Below are positions 8,828 through 18,035 of a stretch of DNA of 64,000 nt, one piece after another (position 1 is the first letter of the stretch; every line of letters begins with the position of its first letter). This stretch comes from Candidatus Pelagibacter sp. IMCC9063 (GTDB lineage Bacteria; Pseudomonadota; Alphaproteobacteria; Pelagibacterales; Pelagibacteraceae), in assembly GCF_000195085.1 (NCBI RefSeq), contig NC_015380.1:358001-422000 (forward strand). Reading direction: 5' to 3'. The notes beneath the pieces were generated by a model that worked only from the letters and a program-made list of their open reading frames with translations, was not told the DNA's origin and did not search any database. Made by a program: the position numbers and the translations under genes.

Positions 8828-9415
8828 ATGAGAACAGCAAGCATAGAAAGAAAAACAAAAGAAACTAGTATTAGCGTTGATATAAATATTGATGGTACGG
8901 GGAAGTACGATATCCAAACTGGAATTGGTTTTCTAGACCACATGTTAGAACAAGTTTCAAAACATTCTTTGATCGACCTAAAGGTTAAAGCTAAAGGAGA
9001 TCTGCACATTGATTTGCATCATACAACTGAAGATACAGGAATTGCAATTGGAGAAGCTTTATTAAAAGCCTTGGGAGAAAAAAAAGGAATTAAGCGATAT
9101 TCACATGCCCTTATTCCAATGGATGAAACATTGAGCAGAGTAGCTTTGGATATTTCAGGTCGTCCATATTTAGTTTGGAATGTAAAACTAAAAGTTGAAA
9201 AACTTGGAGAAATGGACACGGAGTTATTTAAAGAATGGTTTCAAGGATTTGCACAAGCAGCAGGTATTACCTTGCATATTGAAAATATTTACGGAGACAA
9301 CAGTCATCACATTATCGAGTCATGCTACAAAGGTTTGGCAAAAGCTTTGCGAAGTGCCTTAGAGATAGATCCTCGACAAAAAAATTCTATCCCTTCCACT
9401 AAGGGCACAATTTAA
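8828..9415 (+). CDS. hisB: Imidazoleglycerol-phosphate dehydratase
   Basis: Dehydrates imidazole glycerol phosphate to imidazole acetol phosphate in histidine synthesis. The 195-aa monofunctional form has the paired metal-binding motifs [13 protein letters not shown] (about 37-49) and [17 protein letters not shown] (about 63-79), then the repeats [16 protein letters not shown] and the [11 protein letters not shown] tail. No phosphatase domain is fused. First gene of the his operon hisB-H-A-F-E. Confidence 0.97.
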   Translation: MRTASIERKTKETSISVDINIDGTGKYDIQTGIGFLDHMLEQVSKHSLIDLKVKAKGDLHIDLHHTTEDTGIAIGEALLKALGEKKGIKRYSHALIPMDETLSRVALDISGRPYLVWNVKLKVEKLGEMDTELFKEWFQGFAQAAGITLHIENIYGDNSHHIIESCYKGLAKALRSALEIDPRQKNSIPSTKGTI

Positions 9416-9422
9416 TTTTTAA

Positions 9423-10058
9423 ATGATCATATCCATCTTTGATTATGGATCTGGCAATATCAAGTCAGTTTCAAAAGCTGTAGAATCAGCCGCTAATAAT
9501 TTACAAAAAAATGTTTCCGTTCAGGTTATTCATGATCCCAAAAAAATTAAAGAGGCAGACAAAATTATTTTACCGGGACAAGGTTCGTTTAAGCAATGTG
9601 CACAACATTTACGAGGCATTCCTGGAGTTGTAGATGAGCTCAATGACTTTGTGTTAAATAAGAAAAAAAATATCTTTGGTATTTGCGTGGGCATGCAATT
9701 ATTTGCAGACTTTGGAGAAGAAGATGGAGGCTCTAAAGGCTTAGGATGGATACAAGGAGAGGTCAAAAAAATTAAAATTATTAATCCAGAATTAAAGCTT
9801 CCTCATATGGGATGGAATGAGATTGTTTTAAAAGAAACTAATCCTTTGTTTCAAAATTTAAGTGAGGACAAGCATTTTTATTTTGTTCATAGTTATGAAT
9901 TTATTGCACAAGATCAAATTAATGTTGCAGCATCTACATTTTATCAGGACGAGATAACAGTAGCTATTTTTAAGGATAATATTTTTGGGACTCAGTTTCA
10001 TCCAGAAAAAAGCCAAAAAAATGGGATCCAAATATTAGAAAATTTTATAAGTTGGTAA
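9423..10058 (+). CDS. hisH: Imidazole glycerol phosphate synthase, glutaminase subunit
   Basis: HisH releases ammonia from glutamine for the HisF cyclase. The class I amidotransferase triad is visible: the nucleophile cysteine in FGICVGMQLF near residue 84, and the His/Glu pair in TQFHPEKSQ near residue 192. N-terminal DYGSGNIKSV and LPGQGSF motifs are typical. At 211 aa it is the normal size. It lies seven bases after hisB. Confidence 0.96.
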   Translation: MIISIFDYGSGNIKSVSKAVESAANNLQKNVSVQVIHDPKKIKEADKIILPGQGSFKQCAQHLRGIPGVVDELNDFVLNKKKNIFGICVGMQLFADFGEEDGGSKGLGWIQGEVKKIKIINPELKLPHMGWNEIVLKETNPLFQNLSEDKHFYFVHSYEFIAQDQINVAASTFYQDEITVAIFKDNIFGTQFHPEKSQKNGIQILENFISW

Positions 10059-10062
10059 TATT

Positions 10063-10776
10063 ATGATTATTTATCCAGCCATCGATCTTAAAAATCAGAA
10101 GTGTGTAAGGCTTTATAAGGGAGACTTTTCCAAGGAAGAAATTTTTAATGATTCTCCATTAGACCAAGCACAACAATTTGAGAAACTAGGCTTTCAGAAT
10201 TTACACATTGTAGATCTGGATAGAACATTAAGCTCCAACAACACAAACTTAAATTCTATAAAAGAAATTGCGAAAAACACTTCTTTAAAAATCCAAGTGG
10301 GGGGTGGATTAAGAACTTTAGAAAACATCGAAGAGGTTTTAAGGTTGGGTGTTGAAAATGTTGTTATGGGTACTGCTGCAGTAGAAAATATCGATTTATT
10401 AAAAGAGGTTTCTATAAAATACCCCAATCAAATTTCAGTAGGGATAGATGTTAGAAAAGGATTTTTAGCTTTAAAAGGATGGACGGATCAAACGCAATTG
10501 TTAGCATTTGATTTTGTAGATCAGATTAAGGAATGTCCAATTAAAAGTATTATTTTTACCGATATTGATAAAGATGGAACAAAAGAAGGCGTAAATCTTG
10601 AGGAAACATTAAAGCTAGCGACTATAAGCAAAGTTCCAGTAATTGCTTCAGGGGGTGTTGCAAAAATAGAGGATGTGTTTGATATACAAAAAACCCAAAA
10701 GATTGGTGGAGTTATAATTGGCAAGGCTATTTACGACGGCTCTATTAATTTAGAAGAATTGGTTAAAGTTAAGTAG
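10063..10776 (+). CDS. hisA: ProFAR isomerase
   Basis: Isomerises ProFAR to PRFAR. A (beta/alpha)8 barrel of 237 aa with the two half-barrel phosphate-binding motifs: QVGGGLR near residue 82 and ASGGVAKIED near residue 195. The catalytic aspartates sit in PAIDLKNQKCVRL and TDIDKDGT. HisA and HisF are adjacent and paralogous, as usual. It abuts hisF with no gap. Confidence 0.95.
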   Translation: MIIYPAIDLKNQKCVRLYKGDFSKEEIFNDSPLDQAQQFEKLGFQNLHIVDLDRTLSSNNTNLNSIKEIAKNTSLKIQVGGGLRTLENIEEVLRLGVENVVMGTAAVENIDLLKEVSIKYPNQISVGIDVRKGFLALKGWTDQTQLLAFDFVDQIKECPIKSIIFTDIDKDGTKEGVNLEETLKLATISKVPVIASGGVAKIEDVFDIQKTQKIGGVIIGKAIYDGSINLEELVKVK

Positions 10777-11535
10777 ATGTTAAAAAAAAGAATTATTCCC
10801 TGTCTCGATGTAAAAAATGGAAGGGTGGTAAAAGGTATTAATTTTGTTAATTTAGTAGATGCTGGTAACCCGGTAGAGCAAGCAAAAATTTATAGCGACG
10901 GTGGAGCAGATGAGATTTGTTTTTTAGACATTACTGCTTCTAATGAGAATAGAGATATTTTATTAGACACAGTTCAAAAAACAGCAGAGCAATGTTTTGT
11001 TCCTTTAACGGTCGGAGGCGGAGTAAGATCAATTCAAGATATACGAAATCTTTTGATGGCAGGGGCTGATAAAGTTTCTATCAATACAGCAGCAATTAAA
11101 AATCCAAATCTTATTAAAGAAGCAGCTCTACAATTTGGCTCTCAATGCATAGTGGTTGCTATTGATGTCAAACATGTAGCATCCAATAAATGGGGTGTCT
11201 TTACTCATGGTGGAAGAGAACCAACAGAACTGGATGCCTTAGAGTTTGCCTTATTGGCGGAAAATAATGGTGCAGGTGAAATTTTACTTACCTCTATGGA
11301 TAAAGATGGAACAAAGTCAGGATACGACTTGCAGCTAACAAAGAGCATGACAAACAGCTTAAAAATACCAGTAGTTGCCTCAGGAGGGGTTGGAACTTTA
11401 GAGCACATCAAGGACGGAATTGTTAAAGGAGGGGCAAGTGCTGTTCTGGCTGCATCCATTTTTCATTTTGGAGAATTTTCCATCTCTCAAGTAAAAGAAT
11501 ATTTAAACTCAGAGAATGTTCCTGTAAGAATATAA
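10777..11535 (+). CDS. hisF: Imidazole glycerol phosphate synthase, cyclase subunit
   Basis: HisF uses ammonia from HisH to convert PRFAR into imidazole glycerol phosphate and AICAR. The 252-aa barrel has [17 protein letters not shown] at the start (catalytic Asp), [12 protein letters not shown] near residue 80, [14 protein letters not shown] (second catalytic Asp), and [12 protein letters not shown]. Motifs and length are normal. It directly follows hisA. Confidence 0.97.
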   Translation: MLKKRIIPCLDVKNGRVVKGINFVNLVDAGNPVEQAKIYSDGGADEICFLDITASNENRDILLDTVQKTAEQCFVPLTVGGGVRSIQDIRNLLMAGADKVSINTAAIKNPNLIKEAALQFGSQCIVVAIDVKHVASNKWGVFTHGGREPTELDALEFALLAENNGAGEILLTSMDKDGTKSGYDLQLTKSMTNSLKIPVVASGGVGTLEHIKDGIVKGGASAVLAASIFHFGEFSISQVKEYLNSENVPVRI

Positions 11536-11537
11536 AT

Positions 11538-11840
11538 ATGTTTAAAACTTTAGAAGAATTAATAGAAATTATTCGTTCTAGAAAAAATGCAACTAAAGAC
11601 AAATCTTATACGAACCAACTGCTTAACAACAAGACTCTAAGCAAAGAAAAAACAGAAGAAGAACTTCAAGAATTGCTGGAAGCGATTCAACTCAATAAAA
11701 ATCAAACGCATGAAGCTGCAGATTTAATCTATCATTTATTGGTACTTCTAGAATGTAACGATATAAAAATCGAAGATGTCATGGATGAACTAAAAAAAAG
11801 ACAACAACAGTCCGGGTTAGATGAAAAAGCAAGTCGTTAA
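11538..11840 (+). CDS. hisE: Phosphoribosyl-ATP pyrophosphatase
   Basis: Hydrolyses phosphoribosyl-ATP to phosphoribosyl-AMP, step two of histidine synthesis. The MazG-like 100-aa protein shows the metal-binding glutamates in KTEEELQELLEAIQ and the EAADLIYHLLVLLE helix. It is a stand-alone HisE, not fused to HisI. It sits two bases after hisF. Confidence 0.93.
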   Translation: MFKTLEELIEIIRSRKNATKDKSYTNQLLNNKTLSKEKTEEELQELLEAIQLNKNQTHEAADLIYHLLVLLECNDIKIEDVMDELKKRQQQSGLDEKASR

Positions 11841-11843
11841 ATT

Positions 11844-12218
11844 ATGAGTTATGATAGGAACAATATTTTTGCAAAAATATTAAGAAAAGAAATCCCTTGT
11901 GATAAAATTTATGAAAACGACCATGTGTTAGCATTTAAGGATATAAATCCTCAGGCCAAGATTCATGTGTTAGTCATTCCAAAAGGTGCTTATGTTAATA
12001 TGGATGATTTTTCTCAAAATGCTAAGAACGATGAGATTGTAGCTCTTACAAGAGCTTTGGGAGAAGTTACAAAAATAGTTGGCCTGTCATCTTATTCTGA
12101 AGGAAAAGGTTATAGATACATAGGGAATAATGGACCAGATGGAGGACAAGAAGTTCCTCACTTACACTTTCACATTATAGGTGGTGAACCCCTTGGAAGA
12201 ATGGTTTCTAAAAAGTAA
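11844..12218 (+). CDS. HIT-family nucleotide-binding hydrolase
   Basis: Histidine-triad protein; family members hydrolyse nucleoside phosphoramidates. The 124-aa product carries NIFAKILRKEIPCDKIYE, HVLVIPKGAYVNMDDF and the triad HLHFHIIGGEPLGRM near residue 107. The HIT gene after hisE is conserved in alphaproteobacteria, but it has no demonstrated role in histidine synthesis. Confidence 0.92.
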   Translation: MSYDRNNIFAKILRKEIPCDKIYENDHVLAFKDINPQAKIHVLVIPKGAYVNMDDFSQNAKNDEIVALTRALGEVTKIVGLSSYSEGKGYRYIGNNGPDGGQEVPHLHFHIIGGEPLGRMVSKK

Positions 12219-12220
12219 CC

Positions 12221-12730
12221 ATGACTCAAAGAGTTCAAAGATATTTTTTAGAAATGAAGAATAAAAAAGATTTTAACCCAGCGGTGTGTGGAATTTTTAA
12301 TTTAAAAATTTTAGAACAAGGAAAAGAAGACCCCCAGTTTTGTAAGTTTTTATACCAAAAAATAGGAGAAGATTTTCATTGGAAAGATAGGTTGGGTTGG
12401 AGCCTAGAAGAGTGGAAAAATTATTTAGATAGTAAAAAATTAAAATTTTACACAGCATATATCGGAGAAGAACCCGTTGGTTACTATGAATATCTTAACC
12501 ATGAAGAGACTAAAGAAGTAGAAATTACTTACTTTGGAATTTTTAAAAATTATTATGGAAAAAAAGTAGGGGGTTATTTATTAAGCCATGCTTTAGAAAC
12601 AGCATGGAAACATAGCCCCAAAAGAGTCTGGGTGCATACGTGTACTTTAGATCATCCTAACGCTTTGAGAAATTATATTGCAAGAGGGATGAATATTTTT
12701 AAGAAGGAAGCAGTCTCAGTTCCCGTCTAG
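12221..12730 (+). CDS. GNAT-family N-acetyltransferase
   Basis: Probable acetyl-CoA-dependent acyltransferase of unknown substrate. The 169-aa protein has the GNAT core: a strand GYYEYLNHEE, then EVEITYFGIFKNYYGKKVG where the acetyl-CoA pyrophosphate loop is expected, then LLSHALETAW and HPNALRNYIARGM. It is the last plus-strand gene of the his cluster and overlaps lolA tail to tail by 15 bases. Confidence 0.85.
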   Translation: MTQRVQRYFLEMKNKKDFNPAVCGIFNLKILEQGKEDPQFCKFLYQKIGEDFHWKDRLGWSLEEWKNYLDSKKLKFYTAYIGEEPVGYYEYLNHEETKEVEITYFGIFKNYYGKKVGGYLLSHALETAWKHSPKRVWVHTCTLDHPNALRNYIARGMNIFKKEAVSVPV

Positions 12731-13298
12731 ATCAAAATTGGGAACCTCAAATTTCTCTTTAGTATTAACATTGGTCTGGCTATTTTTTATTATAAAGGAG
12801 GTTGGTTGCTGATCGTAGCCAGCTGTTTCCCACCCAGCTATATTGAAGGTGTCTTTATTTATAAACAATCGAACAGAACCAGCGTTTTCATTATTTTTAA
12901 ATTCAATCACAAAATTATTATCTTTTATTGCGATCTTTCGAATCTGATTTATTTGTTTAATAATTTTTTTTTTATCTAATATGGTTGTAAAAACAGAGTT
13001 AGCCATACGGTAGTAATAAATTTTTTGATATTTTTTTTTATAACTATTAGCGTATTATTTTTTATAATAATTTCTTTTTGTTCATCACCTAAATATCTGC
13101 AAACTAATTTTTTGGTATAGGAGAGAAAACAAGAACCTTTTTCAATAAGCTCATTGTTAGTTTGAATAAAATCAAATTGGATATTGTTTATATCGTCAAA
13201 TCTACTTGCAATTTTTTGAATAATTTCTTTGTTGCTTTCTGCTTTAGCTGAGATGGATATTACAAAAAAAAAATTAAGAGACTTATTTTTTTGAGCAT
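12716..13298 (-). CDS. lolA: Outer-membrane lipoprotein carrier LolA, reading frame broken twice
   Basis: LolA carries lipoproteins across the periplasm from LolCDE to LolB. The intended product is spread over three frames. The ATG at 13298 overlaps the ftsK stop (TAATG) and begins a good signal peptide (MLKKISLLIFF) that fails after a 10-A run at 13264-13273. The next frame gives VISISAKAESNKEIIQKI and DDINNIQFDFIQ, failing at a 9-T run (13031-13039). The third frame gives KYQKIYYYRMANS through to EVPNFDLDGN. Adding one base at each run restores 194 residues, the normal LolA size. It is probably co-transcribed with ftsK. Confidence 0.85.
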
Positions 13299-15403
13299 TA
13301 AAAGGGAAGTATTTCTCTTTTACCAGCATGGTTTGCTGGACTAATTATTTTAGATTCTTCCATTTGGTCAATAATTCTTGCTGCACGGTTATATCCAATC
13401 TGCAACTTTCTTTGTAGATAGCTAGTTGAAGCTTTGCCTTCTGCTTTAATTAAATGTACCGCCTCATCAAATAAATCATCTTTATCATTTCTCCCCACTT
13501 GGTTTCCATTTTCATCGGTTACTTCTTGAATCTTTGTAACTTCATCCAAATAATCAGGAGCTCCTTGAGACCTTAAAAAAGTTGTAATTTTTTCGATTTC
13601 TTCATCTGATACAAAAGGACCATGAATTCTAATTACCCTGCTCGCTGAAGACATGAATAGCATATCTCCTTTCCCAAGGAGTAATTCAGCCCCCTGCTCT
13701 CCCAAAATAGTTCTACTGTCAATTTTAGAAGTAACTTGAAAAGAAATTCGTGTTGGAAAATTAGCTTTGATGGTACCTGTAATAACGTCGACACTGGGCC
13801 TCTGAGTGGCCATAACGATATGAATTCCAGCCGCCCTAGCCATTTGAGCCAAACGTTGAATGTAGTTTTCAATTTCTTTACCAGCGATCATCATCAAGTC
13901 TGCCATTTCATCTACAATTACGACAATATAAGGAATGACTCTTTTAGGATCCTCCCCCACTTTCTCATTATATCCAGATATATTACGTACCCCTTCTTCT
14001 GTCATTTTTCGGTACCTATTTTCCATTTCACCCACTACCCATTTTAATGCTGCAGTGGCTTTTTTGGGTTCTGTAATAACGGGTGATAACAAATGTGGAA
14101 TACCCTGATAAATTGAGAGTTCTAACATCTTAGGGTCTATTAAAATAAGTTTGCAGTGTTCGGGTTTGTGTTTGTATAAAATAGAAAGTATCAGAGTATT
14201 AATACAAACTGATTTACCTGAGCCAGTCGTACCTGCTATTAACAAATGAGGCATACTCACCAGGTCTCCTACAATAGGATAACCAGAAATACTTTTTCCA
14301 AGAGTAATAGGAAGTCTAATGTTTTTATTTACGAATTCTTTGCTAGATAAAATTTCTTTTAAATAAACTGGTTCAATATTTTTATTAGGAATTTCTATTC
14401 CAATGGTATTTTTGCCTGGAACAGTTGCTACTCTAGTTGCAATAGAGCTGGTACTTCTAGCAATATCATCTGATAAATTTATAATTTTTGAAGTTTTAAT
14501 TCCAGCGGCAGGTTCAAATTCATAAAGAGTTACTACTGGACCTGCACTGACTCTTTTAATTTTTCCCATAATTCCAAAGTCCAACAAGGTGTCCTCTAAA
14601 AATTTAGACTGCTTCTCGAAGCTATCGCTCAGTTCTGTATCTGACGTTGCATTATCCGGTTCTTTTAAAAAAGATATAGAAGGCATTTTATATTCAAAAG
14701 AATTTAACCTGGTACTTCCTTGCAACGGAAGGCTAGATTGAAATTCTTGGGATGTAGGCGGCTCTAAAGTTTCGGTTTCTATCTGAGTTTTAAAAGTTTC
14801 TATCTCTTGATCTTGACTGATAGATTGATGGTTTAATATTTTAGATTTTAAAAAAGCAAATGCTTTATAAATAGTTTTGAAGATAATTTTCCAGTTAGAA
14901 ACAGATAGCCCCAAACTTAAAATGAAAAAAATAAGAGCAAGAACAGCAGATGCATAAGTAACAATGTCCAAATTTAAAGAAAAAGAGGACATTAGCTTTA
15001 ACAAGTAACTTCCTAAAAACCCCCCATTGCCATTTGTAGATAGCCAGAAACTTTGATCGTTATTAATTGTAAAAAATAAAGATCCGAAAATTAAGTAGAG
15101 TGTGATGAGCAAAAAAGAAATAGAAGTGCTAACTTTTTTCTGCATTCCAACCTGCACACCCAAAAAACAAAAATTGATAGCTATTCCAAAAGCCATTAGG
15201 CCAAATGCTTGAAGTATAAAATCTGTAAAGTTTACTGCGTATCTAAATAACCAAAAAATCTGTTTATCATCTGGAAAAATTAAAGTGGGGTTATTTGGCG
15301 TATAATTAAAAACTAAATAGAAAAGGCAAATACCAATTATAACAGCTATCAAACCTGCAATTTCAAGGGTTCTTTCTTTAATAAAATTTAGAATTTTTTT
15401 CAT
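13298..15403 (-). CDS. ftsK: DNA translocase FtsK
   Basis: Septal DNA pump that clears and orders chromosome termini and activates XerCD. I chose the ATG at 15403 over the in-frame TTG two codons upstream. The N-terminal 180 residues contain about four membrane segments, then a short acidic linker (200-290). The motor follows, with Walker A AGTTGSGKSVCINTL near residue 390 and Walker B VVIVDEMADLMM. The C-terminal winged-helix gamma domain (KASTSYLQRKLQIGYNRAAR) recognises KOPS. At 701 aa it is a compact FtsK with a short linker. Confidence 0.95.
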   Translation of the reverse strand: MKKILNFIKERTLEIAGLIAVIIGICLFYLVFNYTPNNPTLIFPDDKQIFWLFRYAVNFTDFILQAFGLMAFGIAINFCFLGVQVGMQKKVSTSISFLLITLYLIFGSLFFTINNDQSFWLSTNGNGGFLGSYLLKLMSSFSLNLDIVTYASAVLALIFFILSLGLSVSNWKIIFKTIYKAFAFLKSKILNHQSISQDQEIETFKTQIETETLEPPTSQEFQSSLPLQGSTRLNSFEYKMPSISFLKEPDNATSDTELSDSFEKQSKFLEDTLLDFGIMGKIKRVSAGPVVTLYEFEPAAGIKTSKIINLSDDIARSTSSIATRVATVPGKNTIGIEIPNKNIEPVYLKEILSSKEFVNKNIRLPITLGKSISGYPIVGDLVSMPHLLIAGTTGSGKSVCINTLILSILYKHKPEHCKLILIDPKMLELSIYQGIPHLLSPVITEPKKATAALKWVVGEMENRYRKMTEEGVRNISGYNEKVGEDPKRVIPYIVVIVDEMADLMMIAGKEIENYIQRLAQMARAAGIHIVMATQRPSVDVITGTIKANFPTRISFQVTSKIDSRTILGEQGAELLLGKGDMLFMSSASRVIRIHGPFVSDEEIEKITTFLRSQGAPDYLDEVTKIQEVTDENGNQVGRNDKDDLFDEAVHLIKAEGKASTSYLQRKLQIGYNRAARIIDQMEESKIISPANHAGKREILPF

Positions 15404-15464
15404 ATACAACGAATCATTTACTGTTGTTTTTTAGCATTTTTTATACAATTGATAAAAATTAATC

Positions 15465-16625
15465 GTGAAAAATTTAATTAAACAAAGAGTAGCTGTTCTT
15501 GGATCTGGTCTAACCGGTAAAGCTATAGCCATGGCCCTTTTAGACCTCAATATAGCAGTAGATTTAATCGAACAGACTTCACCCGCCAAAAATTTCAAAT
15601 CCAATGTTACTTTATCCATAAGTGATGCTTCCCTAAAAATACTTCAAAGTTTAGGAATTAAGAAAAATAAGTATAGCTTTTGGCCTCTTCAAAAAATTAT
15701 TCTTTTTGATGGCCTTAAAAAAGAAGCAAAACCTGATACAGAATTTTACAATACAGATAACAAAAAATTTTTAAGTCATATTGTTAAAAGAAATATTCTA
15801 GAAAAAGAAATAAGCAATAAACTAAAAAAAGTTAAGTTTATTAAAAACAAAATTATTTCCATCGAAGGTAAAGGGTTCTTAAAAAAGATAACTTTTCAAA
15901 ATAAAAAAACGTCAGAATATAATTTAATTATTGCAACTGAATTTAACAATTTAAAATTATTATCAAACGAAAAGAAATTAAATTGGGATTATTCTGAAAC
16001 TGCTTATACTTTTGTTCTCCACCATAAGAAGTTAAACAATAATTGTGCTAGACAATTTTTTTTAAAAGATGGTCCTCTAGCCTTCTTGCCAATTTCAAAT
16101 ACACACACTTCCATTGTTTGGTCTGTTAAAAATAAATCTAATGCAGAAAAGATTATTTTAAATTATGAAGCCAGATTAAATTTTTTAAAAATGATTTCAG
16201 TGAGCTTCTATGAGGTAATTAGTTGCACGAATAGGTTGGAAAAATTTGGCTTAACTTTTGAGTTCTTGAGAAGGACTGTGCTTTCTAGAGTTTTATTTAT
16301 GGGCGATATTACTCATAAAATTCATCCTATCGCAGGACAAGGATGGAATATGACTTTAAGAGATATCAACATCTTAGTTAACATTTTAAAGGAAAAATTA
16401 AACAAAGGTTATGACATTGGCGATCTTGGGATACTTAAAGAATATGAAAAAAAAACCAAGGCAAGTAATCTATTATTTGCTATGTCGATTGATTTAATAA
16501 GAAAAGCGTTTAGAAGCCAATCGCTTGCTATTACTCAATTAAGAAAGAAAAGTTTTTCTATAGCTTCGCAACCTGCAGTAATGAATAAAATTATTGATCT
16601 AGCGGACAAAGGATTGAGATTTTAA
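15465..16625 (+). CDS. UbiH/UbiF-family FAD monooxygenase (ubiquinone ring hydroxylase)
   Basis: Flavin hydroxylase, probably modifying the ubiquinone ring. The FAD-binding fold is visible as VLGSGLTGKAIAMALL (residues 9-24) and the second FAD motif GDITHKIHPIAGQGWNMTLRD (about residue 284). Between them lies a diverged substrate domain. Alphaproteobacteria use UbiH, UbiF, UbiM or UbiL variants, and I cannot assign the position hydroxylated. The start is GTG. It ends one base before mnmE. Confidence 0.86.
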   Translation: MKNLIKQRVAVLGSGLTGKAIAMALLDLNIAVDLIEQTSPAKNFKSNVTLSISDASLKILQSLGIKKNKYSFWPLQKIILFDGLKKEAKPDTEFYNTDNKKFLSHIVKRNILEKEISNKLKKVKFIKNKIISIEGKGFLKKITFQNKKTSEYNLIIATEFNNLKLLSNEKKLNWDYSETAYTFVLHHKKLNNNCARQFFLKDGPLAFLPISNTHTSIVWSVKNKSNAEKIILNYEARLNFLKMISVSFYEVISCTNRLEKFGLTFEFLRRTVLSRVLFMGDITHKIHPIAGQGWNMTLRDINILVNILKEKLNKGYDIGDLGILKEYEKKTKASNLLFAMSIDLIRKAFRSQSLAITQLRKKSFSIASQPAVMNKIIDLADKGLRF

Positions 16626-16626
16626 A

Positions 16627-17967
16627 ATGACAATTTATGCACTATCAACTCCACCAGGAGTTTCTGGAATTGCCATCATTCGCTTGTCTGGACCAAACTC
16701 TCTAACAATCACTAAAGATATAATTCATGGCACAATTGATAAACCAAGAATGGCTTTGCTCAAAACCTTTTACGATTCAAAAAAAGAAATTATAGATGAA
16801 GGAATTGTTGTTTGGTATCCCAAAGGACAGAGTTATACGGGAGATGATCTAATAGAGTTTCATGTTCATGGTAGCAAAGCTGTTATCAATAAATTTTTAA
16901 ATGAGCTGTCATTACGGTCTGATTGTCAACTTGCAGAAGCTGGAGAATTTACTAAACAGGCATTTTTAAATAATAAAATTAATTTATACGAAGCTGAAAG
17001 TATTGCGGACCTTTTAAATGCTGAAACAGAAGGACAAAGAATTCAGGCTTTGAGATTAAAAAATAGCTCACCTTTATTTATGAAATGGAGAGAACAAATT
17101 CTAGACGTTAGAAGCAAGTGTGAAGCTGCCATTGATTTCTCCGAAGAAGATCTTCCTGCTAGTATTCTGGAAGGAAATGTTCAAAAAATAAAGGAAATTT
17201 CTCAAGAAATCACTGTAATGCTAGATGATAGCAAAGTAGGGGAGATCATGAGAGAAGGCTTTAAAATAGCTATTTTTGGACCTCCTAACTCAGGGAAATC
17301 AAGCTTTTTGAACTTATTAGCCAAAAGAAAAGCGGCTATTGTCTCCGAAATCAAAGGAACAACTAGAGACGTTATAGAAGTTCAACTACAAATTAAAAAC
17401 TTCCCTGTTGTGCTGTCAGACACGGCAGGCATAAGAGCTGCAAAAAACAAAATTGAAAAAATAGGAATTGCTCTGGCTCTTAAACAAATTACAAAATCAA
17501 ATTTAAATATTTTAATATTAGATGGAACAATTAAAACAATATCAAATGAAATAAAAAAATTAATTAATGAAAAAACTTTAATAATTATTAATAAGCAAGA
17601 TAAAAAAAACTTTGATGGAAGGCTTGTTTTAAAAAACATAAAGGGAAAAAAGTTTTTAGGAATTCACAAAATTTCTACTTTAACAAAATTTGGCTACAAA
17701 AAGTTAATTGAAGATCTAAAAAATATTTTGAATAGTTTACATGATCATGGTGATGATACGCTAATATCAAGGTCTAGGCACAGAACTTTACTAAGCAAAA
17801 CGTCTAAACATTTGAAGAACTACCTTAAAATCTCTCAATCTGCAGAAATAGAAAAAACAGCTGAAGAGCTGAAAATAGCCTCAAACTACTTAAGCGAAAT
17901 AGTAGGTTTTATAGGAGTAGAAGAGGTGCTTGGAAGAATCTTTAAAGATTTTTGTGTTGGGAAATAA
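16627..17967 (+). CDS. mnmE: tRNA modification GTPase MnmE
   Basis: With MnmG it makes the cmnm5/nm5 modification on wobble uridines. The 446-aa protein has the N-terminal folate-binding domain (PPGVSGIAIIRLSGP), the G domain near residues 215-375 with P-loop GPPNSGKSSFLNLLAKR, GTTRDV and DTAG (DTAGIRAAKNKIEKIG), and the catalytic C-terminal FCVGK. The G4-like motif is NKQD. It stands directly upstream of its partner gene mnmG. Confidence 0.96.
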   Translation: MTIYALSTPPGVSGIAIIRLSGPNSLTITKDIIHGTIDKPRMALLKTFYDSKKEIIDEGIVVWYPKGQSYTGDDLIEFHVHGSKAVINKFLNELSLRSDCQLAEAGEFTKQAFLNNKINLYEAESIADLLNAETEGQRIQALRLKNSSPLFMKWREQILDVRSKCEAAIDFSEEDLPASILEGNVQKIKEISQEITVMLDDSKVGEIMREGFKIAIFGPPNSGKSSFLNLLAKRKAAIVSEIKGTTRDVIEVQLQIKNFPVVLSDTAGIRAAKNKIEKIGIALALKQITKSNLNILILDGTIKTISNEIKKLINEKTLIIINKQDKKNFDGRLVLKNIKGKKFLGIHKISTLTKFGYKKLIEDLKNILNSLHDHGDDTLISRSRHRTLLSKTSKHLKNYLKISQSAEIEKTAEELKIASNYLSEIVGFIGVEEVLGRIFKDFCVGK

Positions 17968-18035
17968 GTCATAAAATTTGCTATTAAGCCAGATTCCTCA
18001 CTTGTAAATTAATCCATGAGATATACATTTCGTTC

